Origin: Cephalopachus bancanus
Lineage: Eukaryota > Chordata > Mammalia > Primates > Tarsiidae
Assembly: GCA_027257055.1 (NCBI GenBank)
Contig: JAPVLO010000570.1
Coordinates: forward strand, 2,184,001-2,248,000
DNA: 64,000 bases
Direction of reading: 5' to 3'
Position numbers and translations under genes: made by a program. Positions within the stretch are counted from its first letter, which is position 1, and every line of letters begins with the position of its first letter. Positions 12,456 through 23,029 of this stretch are shown one piece after another. The notes under the pieces were generated by a model. The model searched no databases, was not told the DNA's origin, and was given only the letters and a program-made list of their open reading frames with translations.

Positions 12456-13289
12456 AAGATCTCTTATTATTAGTCTCTAGGTGGAGAAGGCTACAGCTCC
12501 TGCATTCTAGACACCTGTAGAATTAGCACCAAATGAAGGCTGTTAAGGTTTATAGATTGTGTCTTCCAGAGTGGTGGTTAAGCCACACCTCAGTTATGGC
12601 TGTGGTGGCTCGGGAGTGCTGTTTTAGAATGTGGAATCACGACTTTGAGGTGAACCTAGGCCCCAGGTTCTGAGGGTTCCTCAGGTCTCTCTTTTGACAT
12701 ATTTCCTTTCCCTAGATTTTGGCACACTAGGTATGAAATGAAAGAGGCAACAGCAGTAATGGCCAAAGCACTTTTGGGATCATTCTCCCGTTGTTACAAG
12801 TGTAGCCTCTAGCTTTGTTCATTATAATCTTCTTATCAAAGTGTCCCTTGGCCATCCATACCTTTGGTTTCCACTCCTTAAAAGGTTCTTTCATTCTCTT
12901 CCACAGGGATAGACTGAGAATTCAAATCCCTAAATTCAATTTCGCTTTTACATACACATTCCATCTTTAAATCTTTTTTTAAAAATTGTACTATAATTGG
13001 TTAAAAGAACCACAAAGAACCCTGAATGATTTGCTGCTTAGATATTTCTTGTCAGATACTATAGTTCATTGCTCTTACATTTTGCATTCCACAAAGCACT
13101 TTGGCATGGATACAATTCAACCACATTCTTTACCACTTTACAACATGGTTGTTCTTTACTCCAGTATCCAATATCTTGTACCCCATTTTCATCTGAGATC
13201 TCATCAGAATGGCCTTTACCATCCATATTTCTACCAGGACCCAGATCATGACCACATCAGTAATCTCTCAGAGGTTTCAGTCTTTCCTT

Positions 13290-13337
13290 GATGTTCTTCT
13301 TTTCTTTTGTGCAGATGTTCTTCTTTTCTTTTGTGCC
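13290..13337. repeat. 24-bp tandem duplication
   Basis: Two adjacent units of GATGTTCTTCTTTTCTTTTG plus TGC(A/C) at 13290-13313 and 13314-13337, identical but for the last base, inside MaLR internal sequence. Confidence 0.9.
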
Positions 13338-13471
13338 CTCGTGAGAATGTTCCAAAATACTCTATTTATGGCAATTTAGGCTTTTCTAGCTTGCTCCTTC
13401 AAATTGTTTCAGCCTCCACACATTATCCATTTCCAAAGCTGCTTCCACATTTTCTGGTATTTGTTATAAAT

Positions 13472-14992
13472 TGTGGGGGCCAGCCCCTGCAAATATTGGG
13501 GGTCCCTGGTAGGAAAGATGGCATCGGCGATTAAACTGGAGGGATAGAAATTAAAAGAAAGATGGAGGGATAGATATAAAGAGAAAGAAAGAAAGGGGGG
13601 AGAAAGAAAGAGACTGGACTCTGTCTAGTGCAGAAGCCATTTAATGGGACAAATTGTAAGCTTTTTATCCTAAATTTTCATGGGTTAAATCACAAGACTT
13701 TCACATGAACACAAAGCCAGGTGGATGAGGGGCCTCCCCCACCCACCAGGTGTTTCAGCAAGCATGAGGAAGGACAATCCCAATTAAATTACAAGACTTT
13801 TACGTGAACACAAAGCCAGGTGAATGAGGGGCGTCCCCCACCCACCAGGCGTTTTCCCAAGCATGAGATAATCCCAAAATTATCTCACTGTTCCTTATGC
13901 TTGGTTAATGTTTCTCAAAAGCAATACAACAATTCTAACATCATAATATTCTAATAATCAATAACTTCTAAAGCTTATGCGTACACAACACCTAATGACT
14001 AACTTAAATCCTAATACCTTTCTATTCTGTGCTAATTCTACCTACACTATAGAAACTCTTAATTATAGCTCAAACCAGTTCCTAAAGAATGTGGCCCAGC
14101 CCAAAGATCACATTGGGCTGTTTCTAGGAACAATTGATTACAATCTCTTAACAAAATGGCTATTCTAAAATCCTATATATCTATCTTAATTTCTATAAAA
14201 GTTTCTAATTCCTAATCCTAATATATAAAGCTGATCATCAGCAATAAAGCTTCTAAAAATAAAGCCCAAATATAAACTGTAAATTGTACTAAGGCCAAAA
14301 CCACAATAGTAGAAAATGGGAACAATGAAATTTCTAAAGTTAGCTGTATTCTTATTAAACCTCAAAATATCATGTTTGATCATGCTTGAACTAACATAAT
14401 TCCCTGACTTTAGCACGACCTTTTCTACAATACTTTCTATGAGTAAAATAAATTCAATTTCTATAATAAGTAGAAAAACCCTACACTAACTGTAGCTAAA
14501 ACTGGTTTAAAGGAATGCAGCCCAGCCCAAAGTATGCACTGGGTCCTTAGGAATGTGTTGCAGCCCAAAGTTCATGCTGGGCCATTTCTGGTAACTCTAG
14601 AATATCATCTATACTATCTAAAGCTGAAAACAACTCTCCATATGTATATACTAATTCTACAAATATACTTTTAAATATTATAAAGAAGCTTATACCATAT
14701 TAAAGGCTCCCCAATGTGACCTGAGTTTGAATTATATTAAGTTTAAAGCTGAAACCGCAGTCTATGAGAAACGGACACAATGGACTCCTAAAGTTAGCCA
14801 TGCCTGTCATACATTCAGAACTTCATGCTTAGATCATCAAGGTTCCTTCTGATGAGATGTGCCAAATAGCAAAAAAGGGAAGAAGAAATGGGCCAACAGC
14901 TCCTGAACACATCCTAGTGGTCTCAGGGTCCACAGCCCATCTTGATCCCTAACGTTCAGGTTCAGGTGGGCCTCTGTGGCCAGCTCCCAACA
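13472..14992 (-). repeat. 3' LTR of the class II provirus (1521 bp)
   Basis: On the + strand it reads TGTGGGGGCCAGCCCC at one edge and GGCCAGCTCCCAACA at the other, giving TG...CA ends. Its inner edge abuts a polypurine tract. About 1.5 kb is long for an ERV LTR, comparable to mouse mammary tumour virus type LTRs. It holds a tandem pair of about 95-bp units and several CAGCCCAAAG-type repeats. The longest sense open frame (14186-14416, 76 codons) has no similarity that I recognise. Confidence 0.85.
13685..13874. repeat. Tandem about 95-100 bp repeats inside the LTR
   Basis: Units at about 13685-13780 and 13785-13874 share ACACAAAGCCAGGTG, ATGAGGGGC, CCCCCACCCACCAGG and AAGCATGAG. Duplicated blocks within U3 are typical of retroviral enhancer regions, but I identified no particular factor sites. 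Confidence 0.85.
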
Positions 14993-15015
14993 TCTCCCCC
15001 TTTTTTATTTTTTAG
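14993..15015 (-). promoter_or_regulatory. Polypurine tract next to the 3' LTR
   Basis: The + strand TCTCCCCCTTTTTTATTTTT corresponds on the minus strand to an AAAAAAGGGGGAGA tract directly before the LTR, the position of the plus-strand primer in retroviruses. It supports the orientation and LTR boundary. Confidence 0.85.
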
Positions 15016-15049
15016 CACAAACCCATGAAACTTGGTGTTCAGCTAAGAA

Positions 15050-16012
15050 ATACTTTTCTTCAGCACTTTGAAAATAATTGGAAGCAGGCATAGCAACACA
15101 AGAATCACTGCCCTGCAAATTCCCACATTAATGAATATAGACTTCAATGACTTTTGGTTGATGAATGATGAAAAATTATTAAATATAGAACTAGCCAATT
15201 CCATGGATCAAAACTGTTTTTCAGCAACAGTAATATCCTGTATCTCTTGATGTAATTTAGTAAGGTCTATACTCAAGTCTGAATGATTCCAAATTCCAAG
15301 AATATGATTCTTTATCTTGTCCCAAGTATGGACAGACTTATTTACCTCCAAAGGAGTGAGGTAAATCCACTTAAACTCAGAGTGACATCTGACGGCCAAT
15401 TTTATCTTTAAAGTCACAAGCTCTTGTCCTACTGCTAAAACTGCCTCCTCTGAAGCATTAACTTTACTTTCTAACTTTCAATCTATAATCTCCTGAGTAG
15501 TTAATGCATTAGAAACATTCTTAGATAACTGATCAGCAAAGATAGCTGTATGAACTTCCTTAGATAGAGCTACAGCTGAAACTGTTACTGAAGTAGCAAT
15601 AGCTATCAAAGCTGTAATTCCTAAAATTAAAGTAGCTAAAAATCTTTTCTGTCTGTCCAATAGGGAATTAACATCATACAGTGTCTGCAAACCATACTCA
15701 TCATACCAACAAGATGGCAAGTGTGCAGGAATCATCAGATAAGGTGGCTGCTTAAGAATAACAAATCCCTTATAAGAAGCATCAAACAATTAGTTAATAC
15801 ACTCAGCATAAGACACCTTATAAACATTGTTATGATAGTCAATTTTAACAGTTTGGTACTCATTCCATACTAAAAACATGTAAGGGGACTGCAAGCATGC
15901 CCTAATGTGGTACTGCTGAGTTTGTCCAACAGGCCTAGACAGGCTGACTGATTGAAGGGCTGTGAGGGCTCTCCACAAATGAGGCTGTATGGCTTGTCTG
16001 ATTCCAATTTTA
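15050..16012 (-). pseudogene. ERV2 env remnant: end of surface subunit and transmembrane subunit
   Basis: Frames at 15790-15978, 15478-15789 and 15208-15417 are collinear in one reading frame, separated by a TAA at 15790-15792 and a TGA at 15478-15480. An R-Q-K-R furin-type site at 15643-15654 precedes a long hydrophobic fusion-peptide-like run (F-L-A-T-L-I-L-G-I-T-A-L). A heptad-like helical part follows, then a cysteine-containing loop region. A further hydrophobic segment at about 15060-15140 lies in another frame, so a frameshift or indel has occurred. The layout fits a betaretroviral/HERV-K-like Env. It is non-functional. Confidence 0.75.
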
Positions 16013-16306
16013 TTTTATTTTATTATTTTTTTTGAGTTGGAGTCTCACTCTGTCACCCATACTGGAGTGCAATGGCTGCTCCTGGCCACCGCAGCCTCAC
16101 CTGCTGGGCTCCGGTGATCCTTCCGCCTCAGCCTTCCAAGTAGCCGGAATTACAGGCGCTTGCTACCACACTCGGCTGATTTTTTGATTTATTTTAGAGA
16201 TGAGGTCTCGCTGCCCAGGCGGGTCTCGAACCCGTGGGCTCAGGCAATCCACTCACCTCAGCCTCCCAAAGGCATGGGATTACAGGCTGAGCCACCGAGC
16301 CCGGCT
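16013..16306 (-). repeat. Lineage-type Alu inserted in the provirus, minus orientation
   Basis: It has a poly-T/TTTTA-rich start, both arms, and an end at GAGCCCGGC. A perfect 14-bp duplication, TGATTCCAATTTTA, flanks it at 15999-16012 and 16307-16320. It postdates the provirus. Confidence 0.95.
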
Positions 16307-16320
16307 TGATTCCAATTTTA

Positions 16321-16630
16321 AATGAAAGTATCGGGGGTACCCATGCATTGGAGTGCCTTCTAACTACAGCAAATGTAGAACCATTAAAGCCCCAGTCACT
16401 AATATATAGTCTTTCACCGGGTACAGGCTAGTCCACCTTAGAGTTATAAGCACCATCTCTCCATTTCAGGAAGCCAGTATCCCACTGGACGAGTGGCCAG
16501 TCCTTTTCCATATCATTGAAGGGGCAAGCAGGTACCCTGAGAGATGGTGAAGCTCTAGTCACATGACTAGGGTCGGTTCCTCCAGGCATTAACATCTCCA
16601 GTCACCAACTGTCCTTGATATTGTCTAATA
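16321..16630 (-). pseudogene. ERV2 env surface-subunit remnant beyond the Alu
   Basis: Minus-strand translation gives env-like text such as N-D-M-E-K-D-W-P-L-V-Q-W and R-L-Y-I-S-D-W-G-F-N-G-S, with a stop and no start. It is continuous with the env remnant on the other side of the Alu, and it runs directly into LTR sequence near 16630, the internal deletion junction. Confidence 0.65.
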
Positions 16631-16803
16631 CCTAAGCTGCCTTCAGCTTAGGTCAGCAGAGTTCCTTTTGGCTGAGTGTACCAAATAGAAAAAGGGAGAA
16701 GGGAATGGGGTCAACAGCTCCTGAATGCATCCTAGTGGTCTCGGGGTCCACGGCTCTCCCTGATCCCTAATGCTCAGTGGGCCTCTGTGGTTGGCTCCTA
16801 ACT
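16630..16803 (-). repeat. 5' LTR remnant of the provirus
   Basis: It aligns with about 14830-14992 of the 3' LTR: shared TCAACAGCTCCTGAA/CCAACAGCTCCTGAA, CATCCTAGTGGTCTC and GGGCCTCTGTGG. Only the outer U3 edge survives. Confidence 0.8.
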
Positions 16804-17160
16804 ATAAACAGTTGCACTTCTCTGTAAAAAAAATTTCTTTCTTAGTCTGTTTTTGTTGCTATATTAGAACGGCACAGACTAATTTATAAAGAGCAGAAAT
16901 GTATTGGTTCACAGTTCTGGAGCCTTAGGTGGTCTAAGATCAAGGTGTTGGCATCTGTAAGGATCTTTTTGCTGCATCATCAGGTGGCAGAACGTGAGAG
17001 AACAAGGGAGTAAACTTGCAGCCTCAAATCCTTTGCAAAATTGGTATCGGAGCCCTCATAACCTAAATACCTCCTTTTAGGTCCCACCCCTAAACTCAGT
17101 TGCTTTAAATATTAAGTTTACATCAAATGCATTCGGGGGGGATATATTCAAACTACAGCA

Positions 17161-17544
17161 GAGAGTATTCATATAACTAGAGTTCTGAGATGATTTTATT
17201 TAAGTTATTTTGCATGAGAAAGAGAGGACCCCGTGAGAAACTTTGAATGCTTTGGGCCAAATAAATAATCATAAGCTAGAAATTTTTGAAGGTGTAGGGA
17301 GCCAAAACAGTTTACCATAGAGGTGGGGCACATCTCTGAGACTATAATGAATGCAAAAGGAAAGATGTAGGTCTTCACTGCAGATGTGTCTTATTTTGAG
17401 GACAATTCCAGAAAGAACATCTCAGAGTGTTAACTCTTCATTTTCATTTTATAATAACTTAAAACTGTTTATTTTGCTGTTGTTGGTGATAATTAGTCTC
17501 TTAAGGGTGCATAGTGCTTCAGAGAGTTTAAAGAACTTTGGTGA
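17161..17544. other. Intron, no recognised element
   Basis: Single-copy-looking sequence between the MaLR element and MIR pieces. Confidence 0.4.
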
Positions 17545-17930
17545 ATGTTACCACTTTAAATGCTTCAAGGTAGACTGGGACATTAACATTTTTTCTGAGG
17601 AAGAAACTGAGACCTAGATATGTTAAATTATTTTCCCAAGAGTACACAGGGAAAGGGCAGTAGAATCAAAACAGAAATGTAACTTTTCTGACTCCATGTT
17701 TAATGTTCCTGTTCCTGTAATAACAAGACTGCTCTATTGAGAACTGAGTAACTGCATTTAAATGTGAAGCACAAAAGGGTGTTATAAAGCTAACTATATG
17801 TCTGTGAGCACATTACTGTCTCCTTTCTGTGACTGACTTTTCTCATCTGTAAAACATAGATAAGTGTCAGCCTCTGAAATTTGTCATAAAAGTTACATGA
17901 TATTATTCATGTAAATAACTTAGCATGGTA
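17545..17930 (+). repeat. Two MIR fragments, plus orientation
   Basis: The first, at about 17545-17715, contains GAGGAAGAAACTGAGACCTAG and CCCAAGAGTACACAGG. The second, at about 17800-17930, contains CTTTTCTCATCTGTAAAACA. Both are MIR core signatures. Confidence 0.6.
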
Positions 17931-19739
17931 AATATTGAATAGTAAATATTCAATACTAGTCAGCTATTACTATTATTAATTGAGAAATCTGATTAAAAGT
18001 ATGTAGCCATGGGGTGAAGATTCTGTATTACAGTTGAAACATTTGAAAAAGGTCTCTCTATCAACAACTTGGTTTGAGAGATTTCAAAATCAGTGTGAAT
18101 AATTTATTAAAAAGGTGAATGATTGCAAAAAAAATTTCAAAAGAATGTTATCTTTAGATATGACAATCTCAATACATATTTAAACATCTGTGTTTGTACT
18201 TTATGACATTATGGAGAATAGCTTGATTCATTGTTTTTCTCCTATTGGTAGTTGCTATCTGCCAATCTTCAGATAGTCCTAAATATCTCCAAATTGACCT
18301 CTTTCTATATCTGAGGAAAATCAGTAGCAGATAACACATGTGGATATTCAGCAGTCTACAGTGGGACTATTATTTGAAATGAAATACCAGGGAGGTCACA
18401 AACAGAAAAACACAGTGGTAAATGTGAACAAACTGGTAAATAGAGGCTATAGCCATCACACCAAGAAAATTTTTATTACATAAACAGTGTGAGAAACATT
18501 ATGAGTTTCAGATTTGTTTTTTTTAACCACGTTTGTGTACATAAGAAGTAGCCTGATCAGCAGAATCATTGTCAGATATGAAGAGCAACAGTATGTGTCT
18601 TGATCTCTTCTGCTGGCAAATTCAGTAGAGTCATATCTTCTGGTGAATATCCAAATTGTGGCTGCTGATCTGGAAATTAAATTGCTGTACTTATAGCTGT
18701 TCTTCAGTTGGAACATGGCAAGAGTTATTTATTTGTTTTTTATTTTTTATAGAGTAGACCTGTTTCACTTAGTCTCAAAATTACAAACTACAAATTAGAT
18801 AAATATTTGCTTTATATTGTAATTTTTAGCGCTATGATTGCTAGAATTTGTTGCTACTCTGACAGGCTGTGTAAAAGATGTGGGTCTTCAGTACATAAAA
18901 ATACAATAAATTAGCAGAAACTACTGTGCTAGAAAAGTAATAGTCCATATGTTTATGAATAGTGATCTAGAAATGTTAAGACTAAACAAAGTTTCCATCC
19001 AATAATGAATATAATCTCTCACTTTTTAGTTCTTATGAGCCAAGGGACTGAAATATTCATGACCAAATGCTTACCTGTGAAAAAGCCATGTGTTGTAAAA
19101 ATGTGAATGCTAATATAATGATTACAGGGTTTGGGTAAACCTGTAAATCAGAAACACATTGGTGTGCAAAGCAGATTCCCTTTCTTGCTTTAAAATCAAT
19201 GTTACACTGAAGACATGTCAGGCTCTCAATTTTATCATATTGAATTTGTATGACACAGGAGAATATAGAATGGTTATTTGGTGGTTTTACAACATGTGCT
19301 TCATATCACATGACTTTCCCTCTGTAATATGTGCTTTTTTGCATCTATAATAAATAATAGTTGCTTTTCTTCTACTCAAGTTTATAGGCACATTGTTATC
19401 TAAGTCTATATTTTATTTCTTCTTATCCCCACCCACCAGATCTAGCATAGTATTTTGCCTTTAATAAATGCTGAATATGTTTTTCTTATACTGAAATATG
19501 TATGTATAGATATGATATGTGATTTAATAGGGAAAACAAAAGAGAGATAAAACTTGGTTACCTATGAAATCTTTTTCCTGCATAGGAAAAGAATCCAGAT
19601 CTCCTTGGGTTAGCAACTTAGTTTGAAAATAGAAGGAGGAAATGTTTGATTTTAGTCTAAGAATTATTATAAGAAAGTAGGATAAAGAAAACAATAATAC
19701 TGAATACATTTGAGATTACATTTAGGCTAAAAAATACTA
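17931..19739. other. Intron, no recognised element
   Basis: About 1.8 kb AT-rich single-copy sequence. The minus-strand 86-codon frame at 18456-18716 was examined and shows no domain. Confidence 0.45.
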
Positions 19740-19840
19740 GATAATTCTATATGTTCATTTTTGTGCATTATCTCATTTAACCTTAGCAACAACCATATGA
19801 AATAGGTGTTCTTATCAGTCTGATTTTACAGGTGAAGAAA
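19740..19840 (+). repeat. MIR fragment
   Basis: GCATTATCTCATTTAACCTTAGC, then TTTTACAGGTGAAGAAA: the middle of a MIR element. Confidence 0.6.
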
Positions 19841-19851
19841 TCATTTCATGG

Positions 19852-19853
<2 letters not shown>

Positions 19854-19883
<30 letters not shown>
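19854..19883. repeat. (GT)n microsatellite
   Basis: About 14 GT units immediately 3' of the MIR piece, followed by a G-rich stretch. Confidence 0.95.
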
Positions 19884-19885
<2 letters not shown>

Positions 19886-20282
19886 TGGTAGGGGGGTGAT
19901 GAAACTTTTCCAAGAATCTATCTGCCATAAGTGTTGGTCATTAGATTTCAATCAAGGTGATATAACTCCAGAGTTTGTATTCTTAACCCCTGAATGGTTA
20001 AACAGGAGATTTTTTTTTCTTGAGGGTTAGGAGATAATCAATCAATACCTAAAGAATTTGGAAGTATTTACACTTAAGAATAAAATCCCTATCCCCACCC
20101 AGTACTTGCCCCATTATTTCACTTTAAACAATTTATTTGTTTCTTTGTTTTACAGAGATAGTGATATAAAGATGTAGAACATTCTGTCACTTACTCTCCC
20201 CTTCTATTATTTGCCCTTTCCCATTTATCTTCTTGTTTGCGTCTCTACCAGACATGTAAGGATAGAGAATAAAGTGCTGTTG

Positions 20283-20726
20283 TTGGGATATAGTTCATTC
20301 CCACAAAAACTCATGCTGGAATTTGATCCCCAATGTGGTGGTATTGGGAGGTAGGGTCCAGTGGGATGTGTTTGAGTAATGGGAGAGCTCCCCCATAAAT
20401 GGCTTGGTGTCCTTCTTGTGGCAGTAAGTTCTTACTCTTGTGAGACTGGATTAGTTCTTTGGGGAATAGACTTCTCACAAAAATGGGTTGTTGTAAAGTC
20501 AAGAAGCTTTTTGGACTTTGCCCTTTTTGTACAAGTCTGCTTCACCTTTGATTTTTCACTGTGTTGTGATGTAGCACAAAGGTCCTCACCAGAAACAGAG
20601 TAGATGCTGGCACAAGGCCCCTTGAACTTCACAGCTTGTAAGAATATGAGCTAAATAAATCCCTTTTCTTTATAAATTAACCAGACTCAAGTTTTCTATT
20701 GTAACAATACAAAATGGATTAAGACA
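20283..20726 (+). mobile_element. MaLR (MST/MLT1-type) solo LTR, plus orientation
   Basis: ATTTGATCCCCAATGTGGTGGTATTGGGAGGTAGGG at its start (shown: CCCCAATGTGGTGGTATTGG), GAGTTCTTACTCTTGTGAGA-like mid part, CCTTTTCTTTATAAATTA polyadenylation region, and an end at GGATTAAGACA. No internal sequence adjoins it. Confidence 0.8.
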
Positions 20727-23029
20727 TAAGGGATCAGATTTATCTTCACATTTCAATCACCTTTTCACTCCATAGCACAGATAATCTAGAATTTAATATA
20801 ATCGCTTCAGTATTAAAAGCAAAGAGTTTAAAGTGATTTAGACTCCACTTTCTTTTTTGTAAATATCAAAATTTTATTACTCTCAATTTATTCTGGAGAG
20901 TTAGATACATAATGTTAATGTTATTTGCATACTCATAATTTAAATTAGAAATGAGACATTTATTAGCAAGAATAAACTTTATTCAGAGTAGATCAAATCA
21001 CATAATGTTTTTATAACTGAGAAATGCAGGCAGATTAAAAAAGCAAACTCTAAAAGGAAAATAATAACCTTAAGAAATGAAAGATATGATAATCTTTCAT
21101 GAGTCTTGGCATATTGAAAGAGCATTTTTATACTGCCTTATTACATTAAGCAAGAGTGCCTTTTCATGTTACTAATATAGATGGTTTGTAAGGTTATATA
21201 CTTAATTATTCCTAAGGAAAAAATAGGTGAATCATATCATAGAATGTGAAATAAAACACAGGCTGAAATAATAGTAATTAAGATGGAATTAAAGAATATT
21301 TGTTGTTTTTCAGTTATTTTGTAGCAGTTTTTTTCTTTGAATGATTCTATTAATGTGGAAATAATTCATATGTAGATAGATTGGATATGGCTTTCAAATA
21401 AACTATGTTCTAAATTCCACTAGCAGGTGAATTTAACCTAAGACAGTCAATGTTCAATGTTTGGCTTGGTGAACTGAATTCCTTGCATCTGAGATCTTTC
21501 TAACACCTCCATTTCAAGCTAGATCACGGAACAGCTACTTCAGAGCTATTGTTTGCAAGTATCTACTTATCTATCTTTTTCTGCAGGTTATAAACCAATT
21601 GAATTGTGCCCATTACTGTGTGCACTACGGCACTTGACCCTGTTCTCCCTTGACCTGCTTGTGTCACTCTCACCTTCTAATCCCCTTTATCTAGACTTAT
21701 TAAACATGTAGAATGTAGACAAAGTCAGGTCAGTACTTGTGAATTAAATGCACCCATTTGTAGTGCAGTTGTGAGAACAAGGTAAAATTCCCCAATAGTC
21801 CAATCCAATTGTTTTGTCTGATACTCCCTTGACATGTGGGAGACAATACCCATCATGCAAAAGAAAGCGGAAAACTTGTGGAACCACAATATACACATTA
21901 AATAAAACTTTATAAATACCCCTAATGTGCATGGCAATTAAATGAAGCCATAAGCATTTCCTTAGATAGAATTTATCATTTTATTGGTTAGTGAGACTGT
22001 ATTATGTATTAATAAAAAATAGAAATAAATTTTGCAAAGGTCACTTTTTATGAGTGAAAGTTTGGATTTATAAGTTATTGTTTTTCTAACTCAAGATCAT
22101 TTGAACATTGTCATTGGATGTATTGTTTTGATTTATGTTAGAATAGTGACATTTCATTAATCTTTTCAAAAAAAATGAAACCGAAAATGCTGCAAAACAC
22201 ACACACATGCACACATGCACACACACCACAGCTGCCTACTTATTGAAATGATTCAGTTTTGTTGATACATACTGTAACTTAAAAAGTCTTCTTTTGTACA
22301 TTTTTGGTTGTTTCAAACACATATTTTAGAATATGTTAATAAAAGAAGAGAACATACCATTAGGTGTTAATTTGGGATGAGTTATTACTTGAGGAAGTGA
22401 GGTGGCTAGCTCCATTTCACATTAAATCTTACATGAAAAGGAAAGCACAGTGATGCATTAGGAAGAGTTAATTCTCATCATCATTAATCCTCAGTGGTTC
22501 TGCACATACATGCAGAAAGCTGCTCTTCTTGTTACTCCCTGCACACACTCAGCACTCAGTGGAGTGCAATTGACTTAGCCCCAGCAATCACTGAGCAGGT
22601 GACTTGATTACACTGAAATCAGGCAGAAAATGTCCTCTTCTGGCCACTCAAGTGAATCAGTCAAATTATCGAGTGGCAAAACTAATTCTATGCCTTGGGC
22701 CATCAAAACTGCCACTTCCTATAAGTCAAATCTTCACTTAGTGTGAAATTGTTTTTTATTCTATTCTCTTTCATATATTATGCTTATTTCAACTAATTCA
22801 CTTAGTGGATATGAATCAACCAGTGTGCTTGGGTAGGTTTAGATATGCAACCTTCTAATCTTGTAGTGTTGAAATATTTTAGATTTGCAATTCATTTAGG
22901 AAACATCCAGAATTTATTATAATGCACATTGCTAGCTGGTACCAAGAAATTCTTGTGATTGAAAGTGAGGCACAATAGGGAAGAAAAGATTAAATTTAAA
23001 AAGCTCTAAGGAAATTTTACTTCCAATGA
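20727..23029. other. Intron, mostly single-copy
   Basis: A small (AC)n/ATGCAC tract lies at about 22197-22228. A non-repetitive, less AT-rich block at about 22490-22740 is discussed in the findings. No coding signal. Confidence 0.5.

Larger units (their letters stand above)
13472..16803 (-). mobile_element. Internally deleted class II (ERV2, betaretrovirus-like) provirus, minus orientation
   Basis: The element is bounded by a near-identical 6-bp target duplication, ATAAAT (13466-13471) and ATAAAC (16804-16809); 6 bp is usual for betaretroviruses. Reading the minus strand, it contains a remnant of the 5' LTR (16803 down to about 16630), env sequence, a purine tract, and a complete 3' LTR (14992 to 13472). 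The rest of the 5' LTR, the leader, gag, pro, pol and the start of env are missing, so it cannot be a functional virus. The two LTR copies differ at roughly 15% of the positions I aligned by eye, which points to an old insertion. An Alu lies in env. Confidence 0.85.
12460..17160 (-). mobile_element. MaLR (MST/THE1/MLT1-type ERVL) element, minus orientation, split by a provirus
   Basis: The 5' LTR lies at about 16838-17160. Read on the minus strand it starts TGCTGTAGTTTGAATATATCC and ends in a GACTAAG-type terminus. Internal sequence follows at 16804-16837 and resumes at 13471 down to about 12460; near 13425-13460 the antisense TTCCAAAGCTGCTTCCACATTTTCTGGTAT motif (given here in pieces: TCCAAAGCTGCTTCC, then ACATTTTCTGGTAT) is characteristic of MaLR internal starts. 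The internal part is gag-related and decayed, with no usable frame. The 3' LTR was not found. The class II provirus at 13472-16803 interrupts it. Confidence 0.75.

Noticed and set aside
14186..14416. 76-codon sense frame in the long LTR as a possible accessory (superantigen-like) gene
   Set aside because: Long betaretroviral LTRs can encode such a gene, but I see no resemblance, and the frame is short and of biased composition.
18456..18716. 86-codon minus-strand frame with a hydrophobic stretch
   Set aside because: Examined as a possible small membrane protein or retrocopy. No family, no A-tail and no codon signal, so treated as chance.
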